From assembly GCA_002509405.1 (NCBI GenBank), contig DAVO01000013.1:463-64462 (forward strand): 64,000 bases of DNA, written 5' to 3'. A program made the translations under genes and the position numbers. Origin of the DNA: Methanomassiliicoccaceae archaeon UBA72 (lineage in GTDB: Archaea; Thermoplasmatota; Thermoplasmata; Methanomassiliicoccales; Methanomethylophilaceae). The notes below the pieces were generated by a model. It saw only the letters and a program-made list of their open reading frames with translations. It made no database searches and was not told the DNA's origin. This document shows positions 16,559 through 26,700 of the stretch, piece by piece; position 1 is the stretch's first letter; each line of letters starts with the position of its first letter.

Positions 16559-16786
16559 ATGCTGACCGCGGTCCTCGTCATAGGTTCCGGAGATGCCGAC
16601 AGCAAAGTCGCGTCAGTCGGGCCCGAGACGGGAGACCTCCCGCGCACCCGGGTGACCGTGCGCTCGGAAGGGGATTCCGCTGTGGTGGAGATCACCGCCG
16701 CGGACTCTTCCGCAATGAGGGCCGCGCTAAACTCATATCTAGAATGCATAGCGATCACGGAAGACATAGAGAACATCGTAAGGTGA
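16559..16786 (+). CDS. pcc1: KEOPS complex subunit Pcc1
   Basis: 75 residues with the Pcc1/CTAG pattern: an RTRVTVRSEG strand, SSAMRAALNSYLECI helix and a short C terminus. Pcc1 dimers scaffold the KEOPS complex that makes the universal t6A37 tRNA modification. It starts 4 bases after rpoP and ends 4 bases before the prefoldin gene. Confidence 0.86.
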   Translation: MLTAVLVIGSGDADSKVASVGPETGDLPRTRVTVRSEGDSAVVEITAADSSAMRAALNSYLECIAITEDIENIVR

Positions 16787-16790
16787 TACA

Positions 16791-17150
16791 ATGAACGGAA
16801 TCAGCCCCCAGCTCCAGAACCAGATAACGCAGTTCCAGCAGGTACAGCAGCAGCTGCAGAACGTAAGCACCCAGAAAGTACAGATGGAAGCCCAGCTCAG
16901 AGAGCTCCAGCGCACTTTGGAGGAACTCGGCAAGGCGACCGGGGACGTCTACAAGAGCGTGGGGTCCCTTCTGATAAAAGTTGACGATAAAGAGGCCCTC
17001 AGATTGGACATCGAGGACTCGGTCGAGACCATGGATGTGAGGGTGAAAAGCCTGGACCGCCAGGAGAAGAGCCTCCGCGAGAAATACCAGTCTCTCCAAG
17101 AGACCATAAACAAGGCAATGGGCAATGCCTCTGCCATCGCAGAACAGTAA
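16791..17150 (+). CDS. pfdB: Prefoldin subunit beta
   Basis: 119 residues with two long Gln/Glu-rich coiled-coil helices flanking a short hairpin containing DVYKSVGSLLIKVD, the prefoldin beta layout. It forms the beta4 part of the hexameric chaperone that delivers unfolded proteins to the thermosome. Last gene of the superoperon, followed by a GC-rich hairpin terminator. Confidence 0.95.
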   Translation: MNGISPQLQNQITQFQQVQQQLQNVSTQKVQMEAQLRELQRTLEELGKATGDVYKSVGSLLIKVDDKEALRLDIEDSVETMDVRVKSLDRQEKSLREKYQSLQETINKAMGNASAIAEQ

Positions 17151-17158
17151 ACATATTA

Positions 17159-17187
17159 CGGGCCCCGGCCCGAGTACATCCTTTTTC
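17159..17187 (+). terminator. Terminator of the exosome/proteasome superoperon
   Basis: CGGGCC and GGCCCG (17159-17164 and 17167-17172) form a perfect 6-bp GC stem around CC, followed after a short spacer by a TTTTT run. It lies between pfdB and the next promoter. Confidence 0.55.
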
Positions 17188-17242
17188 GGGCACTTAACAG
17201 CACTCCAATAGATTTAAGAGCACGTTATACCTCAATGCGTTC

Positions 17243-17977
17243 ATGGATGCTCTGCGCGTAGAAAACGTGCATAAATTATACGGTAACATCGAAGCCGTAA
17301 AGGGAATAAACTTCTCTGTCAAAGAGGGAGAGATCTTCGGTCTCATCGGACCGAACGGAGCCGGGAAGACAACGGCACTGAGGATGATCTCTACGCTAAT
17401 AACAATCACTTCCGGAAAGATAACCGTCTGCGGATACGACGTCGCCTCCCAAGGGGACGAAGTGAGAAAGTCCATCAGCTATCTGCCCGAGGACGCAGGC
17501 GCATACAAGGACTTGACAGGGCGCACATATCTGCGCTTCATCGCCGGCTTCTTCACCGACGGGGAGGAGACGGATAAAATGTCCCAGAGAGGTATCGACA
17601 TCGCCAATCTGGGCGACCGCATAGACAGCAAGGTCAACACATACAGCAAAGGAATGATGAGACGCCTGCTCATAGCCAGGGCGATAATGACATCGCCTCG
17701 CTTCGCCATAATGGACGAGGTCACATCCGGACTGGACGTGATGAACGCCCACGACATAAGAGAGCTTATCAAGGAGATTGCCAGGTCCGGCGTCACCGTC
17801 CTGCTTTCCTCGCATAACATGTACGAGGTCGAATCCCTGTGCGACCGCGTCGCCATGATAAACAAAGGGGAGATCATCATGCAGGGGACACCTGCCGAAC
17901 TCAAGGCCAAATACAATGCGAACAACCTCGAAGAGGTCTTCATCAAGGGGGTGAAGTCGGTTGAACAGCCTGTTTAA
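17243..17977 (+). CDS. ABC transporter ATP-binding protein (NatA/CcmA-like)
   Basis: 244 residues with Walker A GPNGAGKTT (about 34-42), a degenerate signature YSKGMMRRL in place of LSGGQ, and Walker B ending FAIMDE. This pattern fits exporters of the NatA/ABC-2 class. A TATA-like GATTTAAGAG lies about 27 bp before the ATG, suggesting a leaderless mRNA. It overlaps its permease partner by 17 nt. Substrate unknown (ion, lipid or peptide efflux are all possible). Confidence 0.9.
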   Translation: MDALRVENVHKLYGNIEAVKGINFSVKEGEIFGLIGPNGAGKTTALRMISTLITITSGKITVCGYDVASQGDEVRKSISYLPEDAGAYKDLTGRTYLRFIAGFFTDGEETDKMSQRGIDIANLGDRIDSKVNTYSKGMMRRLLIARAIMTSPRFAIMDEVTSGLDVMNAHDIRELIKEIARSGVTVLLSSHNMYEVESLCDRVAMINKGEIIMQGTPAELKAKYNANNLEEVFIKGVKSVEQPV

Positions 17978-19301
17978 CCTGGTAAAGAAAGAGCTCAGGG
18001 AGCTCATGACCCTCGAGTCCGTGATCTCGATAGTGGTCGTCATGATATTGTTCGTTGGTCTGGGATTCATGATCAGCGACCAGACCGAGCAGGCCATGGA
18101 ACCTGTGAGGATGGGGGTCATAAACTATGACGACTTGGGCACTTCGACATATTACGACACAGTGAATTCCACATTGGACGGGATGTACGATCCGGCCACC
18201 AGAGACCAGTACCTGATAAAGCTGTACCCGTCCGCGATACTGACGGACGACGAGATAATATCTCTGATGAAGGAGAACAGCCTCTCCAATCTGCTTGTTA
18301 TCGATCAGAACTTCAGCGAAAATATTGACGGTGGGACCCAGGGCAAGATAAGAGCATATTACATATCGGAGAACTCCGGTGCATTTGGCGGGATAGGTTC
18401 AGATTCGGTCCAGGGATTTGTGACCGTCATCAACGGAGCCGTTTCCACGAAACTGATGGAGAACGAGCTTTCCGTTTCACCCGAGGAGTCCGCGTTCCTT
18501 AAGAGCCCCGTTTCCTTCAGCATGCCTGACAATTATACATACATCAACGGGAAGCTGTATTCGGACATCACTCCTTCCGCCATAAGCGGAGCGATGATGA
18601 CCCAGACACTGATGGTCCCGATAATAATCATGATCGTCATCATGGTCGTCGGCAGCATCGTCATATCCTCTATGGGCACAGAGAAGGAGAACAAAACACT
18701 GGAAACCCTTCTCACCCTGCCGGTGAAAAGGACGACGATCGTAAGCGGCAAGATCCTCGCATCCGGAATAATGGGCCTCGTATACGGCGCGGCATACATG
18801 GTGGGAATGTACTTTTACATGAACGCCATGACCGCCGGCGCAGGTTCCGTGAACCTGGCGGACTACGGACTTGTTCTGGAGCCTGTTGACTGGGTCATCA
18901 CGATGCTGATGATGTTCGTGTCCATACTTTGCGCGCTGGGACTTTGTATGATACTTGGCGCCTTCGTCAAGAACTATAAGAGCGCCCAGACCATGACGTT
19001 GCCCATATCCGTCCTTGCGATGATTCCGATGTTCATCTTCATGTTCGTCGGCTGGAACTCCCTTCCGGCGGCAATGCAGGCTGTAATGTTCGTCATACCG
19101 TTCTCCCACCCGATGATGGTGATGCAGAACCTGATGTTCGGGGACTACGTCCTTGTCTTCGGTGGTCTGATATATTGCGTCGCATTCGCCGCGGTGACAG
19201 TGCTCGTTACCGTAAGGCTCTACAACTCCGACATACTGCTCGTCGGCTTCGGACAGACCAGGCTCGGGAGGATCTTGGCAAAGTACAAAAAAGCGGACTG
19301 A
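17961..19301 (+). CDS. ABC-2 type transporter permease (NatB-like)
   Basis: 446 residues. One N-terminal membrane helix (about 21-42), a large extracytoplasmic domain of about 160 residues, then at least five membrane helices in the C-terminal half containing the GTEKENKTLETLLTLPV segment typical of ABC-2/NatB permeases. Start is TTG, preceded by a GGGGGTGA stretch and overlapping the ATPase gene. Partner of the preceding ATPase; the substrate is not predictable. Confidence 0.88.
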   Translation: MNSLFNLVKKELRELMTLESVISIVVVMILFVGLGFMISDQTEQAMEPVRMGVINYDDLGTSTYYDTVNSTLDGMYDPATRDQYLIKLYPSAILTDDEIISLMKENSLSNLLVIDQNFSENIDGGTQGKIRAYYISENSGAFGGIGSDSVQGFVTVINGAVSTKLMENELSVSPEESAFLKSPVSFSMPDNYTYINGKLYSDITPSAISGAMMTQTLMVPIIIMIVIMVVGSIVISSMGTEKENKTLETLLTLPVKRTTIVSGKILASGIMGLVYGAAYMVGMYFYMNAMTAGAGSVNLADYGLVLEPVDWVITMLMMFVSILCALGLCMILGAFVKNYKSAQTMTLPISVLAMIPMFIFMFVGWNSLPAAMQAVMFVIPFSHPMMVMQNLMFGDYVLVFGGLIYCVAFAAVTVLVTVRLYNSDILLVGFGQTRLGRILAKYKKAD

Positions 19302-19312
19302 GTACGGGGTCC

Positions 19313-20284
19313 ATGGGACGATACAAAGAGCTCGCGGAGGCCCTGCGGCACGGGAAAAAAGCAATACTGGTGCACAGCAATGCCGACACGGATGCCATCG
19401 GCTCCGCCTACGGGCTCTACAGATGCTTTCCCGAATGCACGATATGCGCATGCGGGGGCATCGACTACGTGGCCAACGTAGTGGCTGATAAACTGAAGAT
19501 CCCCATGACCGACGAATACGACCCGTCCGATTACGACCTAACCGTCGTGGTGGATACTTCGTCCCCTGAACTTCTCTGCGTCTCTGTGCCAGACGGGAGC
19601 ATAGTAATAGATCACCACATACCGACCGGTAAATGGGATGGCATGAGAGTGTTCTGCGACAACCATAGCGTATCCTGCTGCGAGATAGTTGCCGAGATAG
19701 TCCAAGAAACCGAAACGAAGATGGACAGGGAGATCGGGCTTGCGCTTCTGGGTGGAATCCTGACAGACAGCGGACATTTCCAATTCTCAAATTCCGACAC
19801 CCTCAGACATTTCGCCGAGATAATGGACGAGAGCGGCGTGGCTATGGACGAGGCGATCTCCGCTACGCGTGCAGACATCAGGATGTCCGAAAGGACGGCT
19901 GTGCTCAAGACCATGGAACGTGTGAAGTTCGAACGCGTAGGCGACATGATAGTTGCTTCTGCAGTGGGAAGCAGCTTCGAAGCCTCGGCATGCAGGGCCA
20001 TTACTTCGGCGGGCGCCGACGTGGTGTTTGTGGGCACCCAAAGGGATGACTTTTTCAGGATAAGCGCCAGGTCGACCCAGGAGATGGTCAGGAGGGGCAT
20101 TAACCTAGGGGAGATCCTTGAGAACATCGGTTCTGAGATAGACTGCGACGGCGGCGGCCACATAGGCGCGGCGGGGCTTTCCGGGATAGGGGACGTGGAA
20201 GCGGTGCTGGGAATGTGTGTCTCGAGGACCATGGACTCTTTCCGCCGCATAAAGGAAGATATGGGCTGCGGGCCCGAGCTGTGA
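19313..20284 (+). CDS. DHH-family phosphoesterase (NrnA/RecJ-like)
   Basis: 323 residues. DHH domain with HSNADTDAIGS (H21, D25, D27), VVDTS and DHHIP; the C-terminal DHHA1 domain has CDGGGHIGAAG. These are the metal and phosphate ligands of nanoRNases and cyclic-dinucleotide phosphodiesterases. Starts 11 bases after the permease with a GGGGT upstream, so it may be cotranscribed. It runs tail-to-tail to tyrS with no gap. Whether it degrades oligoribonucleotides, pAp or c-di-AMP cannot be told from sequence. Confidence 0.88.
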   Translation: MGRYKELAEALRHGKKAILVHSNADTDAIGSAYGLYRCFPECTICACGGIDYVANVVADKLKIPMTDEYDPSDYDLTVVVDTSSPELLCVSVPDGSIVIDHHIPTGKWDGMRVFCDNHSVSCCEIVAEIVQETETKMDREIGLALLGGILTDSGHFQFSNSDTLRHFAEIMDESGVAMDEAISATRADIRMSERTAVLKTMERVKFERVGDMIVASAVGSSFEASACRAITSAGADVVFVGTQRDDFFRISARSTQEMVRRGINLGEILENIGSEIDCDGGGHIGAAGLSGIGDVEAVLGMCVSRTMDSFRRIKEDMGCGPEL

Positions 20285-21349
20285 TCACATCTTTCCGAGT
20301 TTCACCAGCACATCTTTCAGGGCATCGAAGTTTTCGGGCTTGTTCTCGAAGTAATCGGAAACGGGCTTCAGTGTCTCTGCCAGAGCATCGGACACACCGT
20401 TCTTAAGGTCCAGAGGGAAGAGCGATCCTCCGAAGTAGGCCTCGGTCAGCTCCTCGTAGCTTTCGTATGCGACCACACCGCCGAATTTCTCCGGACGGTC
20501 GATGACGAGCCTTCCCATGCGTGGGAATATAACGTAACGGCAAAGCATGAGCACGGGGTTCGTGTCCTCGGTTTCTTTTTCCTGTGGGCAGAACGCCTTC
20601 TTCATTTTTCTTGAGATGTCTTCCTTGGTATCATGGATCGTTATGTTCCTGTCCGGCTTGCTCTTGGACATCTTCGACTCTGCGGGATCCATCCTGTTTC
20701 CTCCTCCGAGGCCGGGCAGCAAGGGGGTGTGCAAAGCTATCGGCTTCCTCCACCCCAACTTGTCGGCAGCGTCCCTGGCGAGCATATGCGCCCTCCTCTG
20801 GTCCATGCCCGCATATGCAAGGTCCACATCCATGCAGAATATATCTGTGACCTGGAGTATCGGGTAGAATATCTTCGAGGTATCGACTTCGGCCTCGTCC
20901 TCGGAACGCCCCATTATGGTCATTGACCTTTTCACCCTGCTTAGGGAAGTGGCCTTTGCAACAACGATTACCTTTTCCCAGTAACCTGTGTCGCTCACAA
21001 GGTCGCTTGCATATCTGTATTCGACCTTGTCCGAAGGAACTCCCAGCGCCGTAAAGCAGTCCTGCATGTATCTGGCACATGTCCTTATATTCTCGATGTC
21101 CCCGCCCAGCTTATCGTTGATGGCCGCATGCCAGTCAGCCCAGAATATCGTTACTTTGAACCCCGCGTCCGCAAGGTCCCTGATTTTGGATGCGACCAGC
21201 ACCCAACCCATGTGGACAAGGCCGGAAGGCTCGAACCCGATATAGGCAGTGGGGTGCTCCTTCGTTCTAATAAGTTCCATGAGCTCCTCCTCCGTTACTA
21301 TCTCTTCCGCGTTCCTTGTTATCAGTTCGTACCTTTCGGTGGCATCCAT
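20285..21349 (-). CDS. tyrS: Tyrosyl-tRNA synthetase
   Basis: 354 residues, archaeal/eukaryotic-type class I enzyme without the bacterial S4 domain. HIGH-equivalent is HMGW (46-49) and KMSKS is complete at 226-230; YIGFEPSG and the WADWHA segment form the Tyr/ATP pocket. It charges the tRNA-Tyr encoded elsewhere in this window. It has its own upstream region shared divergently with hpt. Confidence 0.96.
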   Translation of the reverse strand: MDATERYELITRNAEEIVTEEELMELIRTKEHPTAYIGFEPSGLVHMGWVLVASKIRDLADAGFKVTIFWADWHAAINDKLGGDIENIRTCARYMQDCFTALGVPSDKVEYRYASDLVSDTGYWEKVIVVAKATSLSRVKRSMTIMGRSEDEAEVDTSKIFYPILQVTDIFCMDVDLAYAGMDQRRAHMLARDAADKLGWRKPIALHTPLLPGLGGGNRMDPAESKMSKSKPDRNITIHDTKEDISRKMKKAFCPQEKETEDTNPVLMLCRYVIFPRMGRLVIDRPEKFGGVVAYESYEELTEAYFGGSLFPLDLKNGVSDALAETLKPVSDYFENKPENFDALKDVLVKLGKM

Positions 21350-21432
21350 TTTATCACAGCTGTTATCGTACCTTCCCTTAAATACATCTCCTTTTCAGAA
21401 TTGGTTAATAGTTACACCTCGGTATATCTTCA

Positions 21433-21984
21433 GTGTACGAGCTTCTGAAAAAGAGCTTCTTGGACAGCCCGGTGGTCGAAAGGAACGGTTACCCTTATTT
21501 CGTCAATCCAATAAGCGACGGTGTGCCCAAGGTGGACCCAGCGCTTGTGAACGAGGTCGTCGAAGGAATGATAGCCATGGGAGATTTTGACTGCGACGTG
21601 ATACTTGCCCCGGAGGCTATGGGAATCCCTCTCGCAGTGCCCATCTCTCTCAGGTTGGGCATTCCCTACAGCATCGTAAGGAAACGCGGCTACGGCATTC
21701 CTGGGGAGATAGCGGTGGACAGGAGCACCGGATACTCATCCGGAAGTTTGTACATAAACGGACTTTACGGGGGCGAAAAGGTCGTAATCGTCGAAGACAC
21801 TCTCAGCACCGGCGGTACCGCAAGGGCCCTGGCCCTCGCTCTGGCCTCCCACAACATAAAGCTCGTGGAGATCCTGGCGGTATTCGATAAGACCGAGAAT
21901 CCCACCGATGTCGTGCCTGGGGTCCGCGTTAAGTCGATGCTCCGCGTGGGAGTGAGAAACGGGAAGCCGTTCCTGGATTGCTAA
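21433..21984 (+). CDS. hpt: Archaeal hypoxanthine/guanine phosphoribosyltransferase
   Basis: 183 residues. The PRPP-binding motif VIVEDTLSTGGTA and the family segments NPISDGVPKV and EAMGIPLA match the archaeal Hpt group related to adenine phosphoribosyltransferases. It salvages purine bases to nucleotides with PRPP. Start is GTG with an A/T-rich TTAATA element about 25 bp upstream, suggesting a leaderless mRNA. Closely related GfcR-type regulators share the fold but usually carry an N-terminal HTH, absent here. Confidence 0.85.
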   Translation: MYELLKKSFLDSPVVERNGYPYFVNPISDGVPKVDPALVNEVVEGMIAMGDFDCDVILAPEAMGIPLAVPISLRLGIPYSIVRKRGYGIPGEIAVDRSTGYSSGSLYINGLYGGEKVVIVEDTLSTGGTARALALALASHNIKLVEILAVFDKTENPTDVVPGVRVKSMLRVGVRNGKPFLDC

Positions 21985-22029
21985 CTGTAGATATCTGCCT
22001 ATATACAGCAACATGGCAGATCTTGAGCC

Positions 22030-23298
22030 ATGGGTGCGGATGTCCTGCTGCTTGTATCGCTAATGAGCATGACCGGAGCACTGATGGGAGCGTTCACCGG
22101 GCTGGTGCCCGGCATTCACGTCAACACTCTTGCCACGATGATGTTGGCCTCATATCCCGCTGTATCGTCATTCGTTTCAGGGTTCGCAGAACCTGAGGCA
22201 GTGCCCGTCCTGGTTTCCGCATGCATCGTGTCGGCATCGGTGGTCCATTCTTACATGGATTTCGTCCCTTCGGTCTTCATAGGCGCACCGGACCCCGACG
22301 AGGCGCTGACGATGCTGCCGGGCCACAGGCTGCTGATGGAGGGAAGGGGCATGGCTGCTGTCAGGGCAGCTGCTGTCGGAAGCGCGGTCGGATCCTTTTC
22401 GGCCGTGATCCTGGCTGTGCCGGTACAGTACGTCATGCTTAGAGGCGGGGCGGAAGTAATGGAGTTCATGACCCTGGCTGTTGTGGTATTCGTCTCCGCG
22501 GTGGTGATTTTTTCTGCCGAAGGCATGCGTGGAAGGCTGCTGGCTGCCGCCCTGTTTGTGGCGTCGGGGGTCATGGGATTGGTGTGTGCTATGCCGGAGC
22601 TGCCTTCAAATGGAATCTTCGGAGGAGGGACTCTGCTGTTCCCCTTGTTGACGGGCCTTTTCGGGATTCCTCCATTGCTTGCTTCCGCAAGTTTCGGGGG
22701 TTTCCCGGAACAACATGACCGCCCCGAGCGCACGGTAAGCCCGCTGCCCGGGATCAAAGGAGTGATCACCGGCTGTATCGCCGGATGGTTCCCGGGAATT
22801 ACCGCGACTGCGGGGGCAGCCCTTTCTGCCAGCGTGTCCCGCGAGGAAACCCCCGAGAATTTCATATCCCTTGTGGCATCGATAGGCACCGTCACATCTG
22901 TTTTCTCCCTGGTCACTTTGTCGGTGACGGGTAGCGGAAGGTCCGGCACGTCCGCAGTGGTCAAAGAGATAATTGGGGACGGGCTTGTGGGCTTCTGCTC
23001 GGGCAGTTTCATTCTTCTTCTGGTGTCAGTTTGCCTGGCTTCAGCAATGGGATATGCGATGACGATTTCCTCCGGGCGTTTGATGTCGAAGCTGGTAGAT
23101 GGCATGGAGCCCCGCAAGATTAACCTGGCAGTCCTTATCCTCATATTTTCTCTGGTACTGCTGATGACAGGGACATGCGGGATTGCTGTCCTTGCCACGG
23201 CCACCCTTCTCGGACTCGTGCCCCAGTCGGAGGGGTCCGGACGAATACCTCTGACCGGGTGCCTTATGGTCCCTGTAATAATGGCCGCCCTTCTATGA
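22030..23298 (+). CDS. TctA-like (DUF112) integral membrane protein
   Basis: 422 residues with about ten membrane helices. GAFTGLVPGIHVNT near the N terminus and the internal WFPGITATAGAALSAS repeat the TctA/DUF112 motif (G-x-x-P-G-x), as in the archaeal COG1784 family. Bacterial TctA proteins form the large subunit of tricarboxylate transporters with a periplasmic binding protein; none is encoded nearby, so substrate and mechanism are open. It lies 45 bp after hpt and ends at the convergent thioesterase gene. Confidence 0.82.
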   Translation: MGADVLLLVSLMSMTGALMGAFTGLVPGIHVNTLATMMLASYPAVSSFVSGFAEPEAVPVLVSACIVSASVVHSYMDFVPSVFIGAPDPDEALTMLPGHRLLMEGRGMAAVRAAAVGSAVGSFSAVILAVPVQYVMLRGGAEVMEFMTLAVVVFVSAVVIFSAEGMRGRLLAAALFVASGVMGLVCAMPELPSNGIFGGGTLLFPLLTGLFGIPPLLASASFGGFPEQHDRPERTVSPLPGIKGVITGCIAGWFPGITATAGAALSASVSREETPENFISLVASIGTVTSVFSLVTLSVTGSGRSGTSAVVKEIIGDGLVGFCSGSFILLLVSVCLASAMGYAMTISSGRLMSKLVDGMEPRKINLAVLILIFSLVLLMTGTCGIAVLATATLLGLVPQSEGSGRIPLTGCLMVPVIMAALL

Positions 23299-23700
23299 TC
23301 AGAGACGTGCGTGAGCTTTACCCAGGAACTTCTCTGTATCGACTATTACTCTTTCGTGCGTACCTCTGGCAATTTCACCGGCGCCGTCGCTCACAGTGAA
23401 ACTGAACGTGAGGCGGCGGCGATCTATATCGACGAGCTCGGTCTCGCATGTTACACCGGAGCCCAGAGGAGTCGGGGCTATGTGATCTAGGACCGTCCGG
23501 CTTCCTACCGAGCATGTACCAGATTCAAGAAGGTCGATTACGGAGGTGTACGCGGTCTTCTCCATAAGAGCGGAGAGTGCAGGGGTAGCATACACCATCA
23601 GGGTACCGCTGCCGACAGATATTGCCGTCTTGTCCTCATTCACTGTTTCTGAAACTTTGCCCTTTATTCCTACCGACAATCTCTGGTTTCCATCTGCCAT
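23299..23700 (-). CDS. Hotdog-fold acyl-CoA thioesterase (FlK-like)
   Basis: 133 residues with the hotdog pattern of COG5496/FlK-type thioesterases: TPALSALMEKTAY helix, GSRTVLDHIAPTP and a DGAGEIARGTHERVIVD strand. These hydrolyse short acyl-CoA esters; the exact substrate is unknown. The upstream gap is a compact divergent promoter shared with the helicase gene. Confidence 0.84.
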   Translation of the reverse strand: MADGNQRLSVGIKGKVSETVNEDKTAISVGSGTLMVYATPALSALMEKTAYTSVIDLLESGTCSVGSRTVLDHIAPTPLGSGVTCETELVDIDRRRLTFSFTVSDGAGEIARGTHERVIVDTEKFLGKAHARL

Positions 23701-23760
23701 TTTTTCACCGACCGTACAACATACTATAGGTTTTAATTATCACGCGCAGATTCGGGTGCG

Positions 23761-26700
23761 ATGGGACCAAACGAGTTAGCTTTAGCGTTGAGCAGCCTAA
23801 GAGAAAAAATAAGGCGGGAGGAAACCGCAGAGGACGGCCGCGTTCCGGAGATATGTTCCGACGAAGCTCTGCGGGAGATTGCATACAGGATGCCTTCTTC
23901 CCCCGAAGAACTGGAATCCATACGTGGACTGGGGTCCGGATTCGTCGATGAATACGGCGGTGCATTTCTGGACTTGCTTGAAAAGTATCGCTCCGGCAAC
24001 GGAAGTGGTTCCGATATGGGCAAGAGGACAATCGAGACGCTTCGCGAGCTCGAAAAGAAATTGGTGAACATCAACAAGAACAACAGGATGCTCTACCAGG
24101 GAAGACTGGGTAAAAGCATCACCTTCGACCTGACCGGAATTGTGGGGCCGGAATTCTCCGACATCTTGTTCGGTAACAAACGTTCCGTAAAACTTTGCGA
24201 CTCCGCTGCGGACCCTGGACAGATCAAGATATACAGGGCCCTCAACGATATGATCAGGGAAGTCAACCGTAGCAGCAGGGATACTGGCCAGTATGACCTT
24301 TTCATCGCCTACCCCTTCGTCCAGGGCAGGATGCCGGGAGAGGATTTTGACATCAGGGCACCCCTGGCACTGTTCCCGGTACGCCTGGAGAGGGACTCCA
24401 GGTACGTCACTATGACGGTTGACAGGGACCGCGATCCCATATTCAACGGCACTCTGGTTCTGGCCTACATCAAATTCGCAGGCGAGAACAGGCCGATGCC
24501 GAACCTTGCGATAGAAGACTGCAACGAGGGGGACTTTTTCAAAAGGATCCTAGACTTCTATTCCGGCCAGGGAATTTCTATGGAACCCTCAGAAAAGGAT
24601 CCGATACCTTTCAGAGAGTACAGGTCCGGAGAGTTTCCGAAATATCTACCGGGCGACCTTAAGATGGTTCCAAACCTCGTACTCGGACGTTACTCATCAT
24701 ACTCGAGCTCCATACAACTGGACTTCGACCGTATAATCGAAAGCGGCGATATCAACGAGGTCCTCGACGACCTCATAACCGACCTGGAGCCCGGCGACTT
24801 CTATGACGAGGGGAGGGCGCCCCTGTCTGAGGTTCAGATCCGTGAGAAGGGACTTGAAGCGTCGGAAAAGGATCTATTCTACGTCAACCCGTTGAACAGC
24901 GCACAGGAGAACGTGCTCACCGGCATACAAAAAAGCAAGGAGCTGGTGATACAGGGTCCGCCGGGGACCGGCAAGTCCCAGGTTATCACCGGACTGATAG
25001 TTTCCGAGATTATGCGGGGAGGCAACGTCCTCATGGTGTCCGAGAAGAAGACCGCACTAGACGTCGTCTATTCCAGGCTGGGCACCCTTTCCAAATACTG
25101 CATAATGGTCGACGATGCAGCGGACAAGGAGGAGTTCTATTCCCAGATAAGGCGGATCCTTACTCCTTCTCCCCCGCGCCGCGGAGCCAACCTCGCTGAG
25201 GTCTCCGATGCGGTCGACAGGGATGTAGGGATACTCAGCAGCATAGCCTCCCGCATGTACGAACCGGATTCTTTCGGCATTGCGCCTTGCAGGCTATATT
25301 CAATGGATCGTTGGCTCGATCTCGCTGACAGGCACCAATATGAAGAATATAAGGAGCTGAGGGATGGGGTTCCGACAAAAATCCTGTCACTGGCATATCC
25401 GGAGGTGAAAAGACTTCACAAGATGTTCTCCGACCCCAACGTAATGCGCGGATTCAGAGAATATCATGAATGCATCGATCGCAACCCTTGGATCAAAGAT
25501 ATGAAACCGGACCTCTCCGAATACGATGTCGGAGAGATCAAAGTCATGTTGTCTGCTTTGATAGACAGCACGAAGGCGTGGAGGTCTAAGAATGCGATTT
25601 CGCGTTCTATGGGCAGGAAGAAGATCGAACAGGAGGCCGAGTCCATACTCAAACGCGGTTTCGTGTCCTATGGAGAATCGATGCTCGAGAATCTTGTAGA
25701 TAATCCAGAAAAGATACTTCTGGCTCTTGACGATTACAATATGTTCTCCGAACGCGGGACCTCGTACAACCGCATGACCGACAACGAGAGGAGCTACGGT
25801 AACACGCTCATGAAATTAACCTCCTCGATGAAGTATCAGCCCCAGCAGTGCAACGACCAGATATTGAAATACATCCTGAACGAGCGCCTGCAGAGGTTCG
25901 ACGCCGAGAACAAGGACCTGATGCAGAATATCCAGGACTTCGACCGCATAGTCTCCGACATGGACTCCAAGATACGGGAAAAGATGGAGATGTCCAAGTC
26001 TTCCGCAGAACAAAAGTTCCAGGAATGCCTCGGAAACGTTATCGGATCCAAGAGGCGCGGAGACATATCCAGGATAGCAGAGAGCAAGCGCAAGTGGAAT
26101 ATCAATAAGTTCGTAGAGCGCTACAACTACGAGCTCTTCAGAGGCATCAGGGTGTGGTTGATGACGCCTGATGCTGTATCGGAGATACTCCCCCTCAGAA
26201 TGGGGATTTTCGACCTCGTGATCTTCGACGAAGCTTCTCAGATGTACGTGGAGAGGGGGATACCTGCCATCTACCGTGCAAAGAAAGTCGTGATAGCAGG
26301 AGACCACAAACAGCTGAGGCCCAGCAGCCTGGGTTTCGGTCGTATCGACTACGAGGAGGGGGGCAGCGAGGAGGACACGGCCGCACTGGAAGAGGAGAGC
26401 CTGCTGGACCTGGCGAGGGCGAGATATGATTCGATACTCCTCAACTTCCACTACCGCTCAAGATATGAGGAGCTCATAGCGTTCTCCAATTACGCCTTCT
26501 ACGGCGGACGCCTTTACGTTTCTCCTAACATTTCCGAGCCTGCGAAACCTCCGATCGAGGTCCACAAGGTGAACGGGATCTGGGACGACACCAGGAACAT
26601 GGCCGAGGCTAAGAAGATAATAGACCTGCTGAAGGATTTCTTCATGAACAGGCGCAATAACGAGACGGTCGGTGTGATAACCTTCAACGCGGCCCAGAGG

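Noticed and set aside
19175..19312. N-terminal extension of the DHH phosphoesterase into the permease gene
   Set aside because: Arg-rich out-of-frame shadow of the permease; the ATG at 19313 fits the DHH family start.
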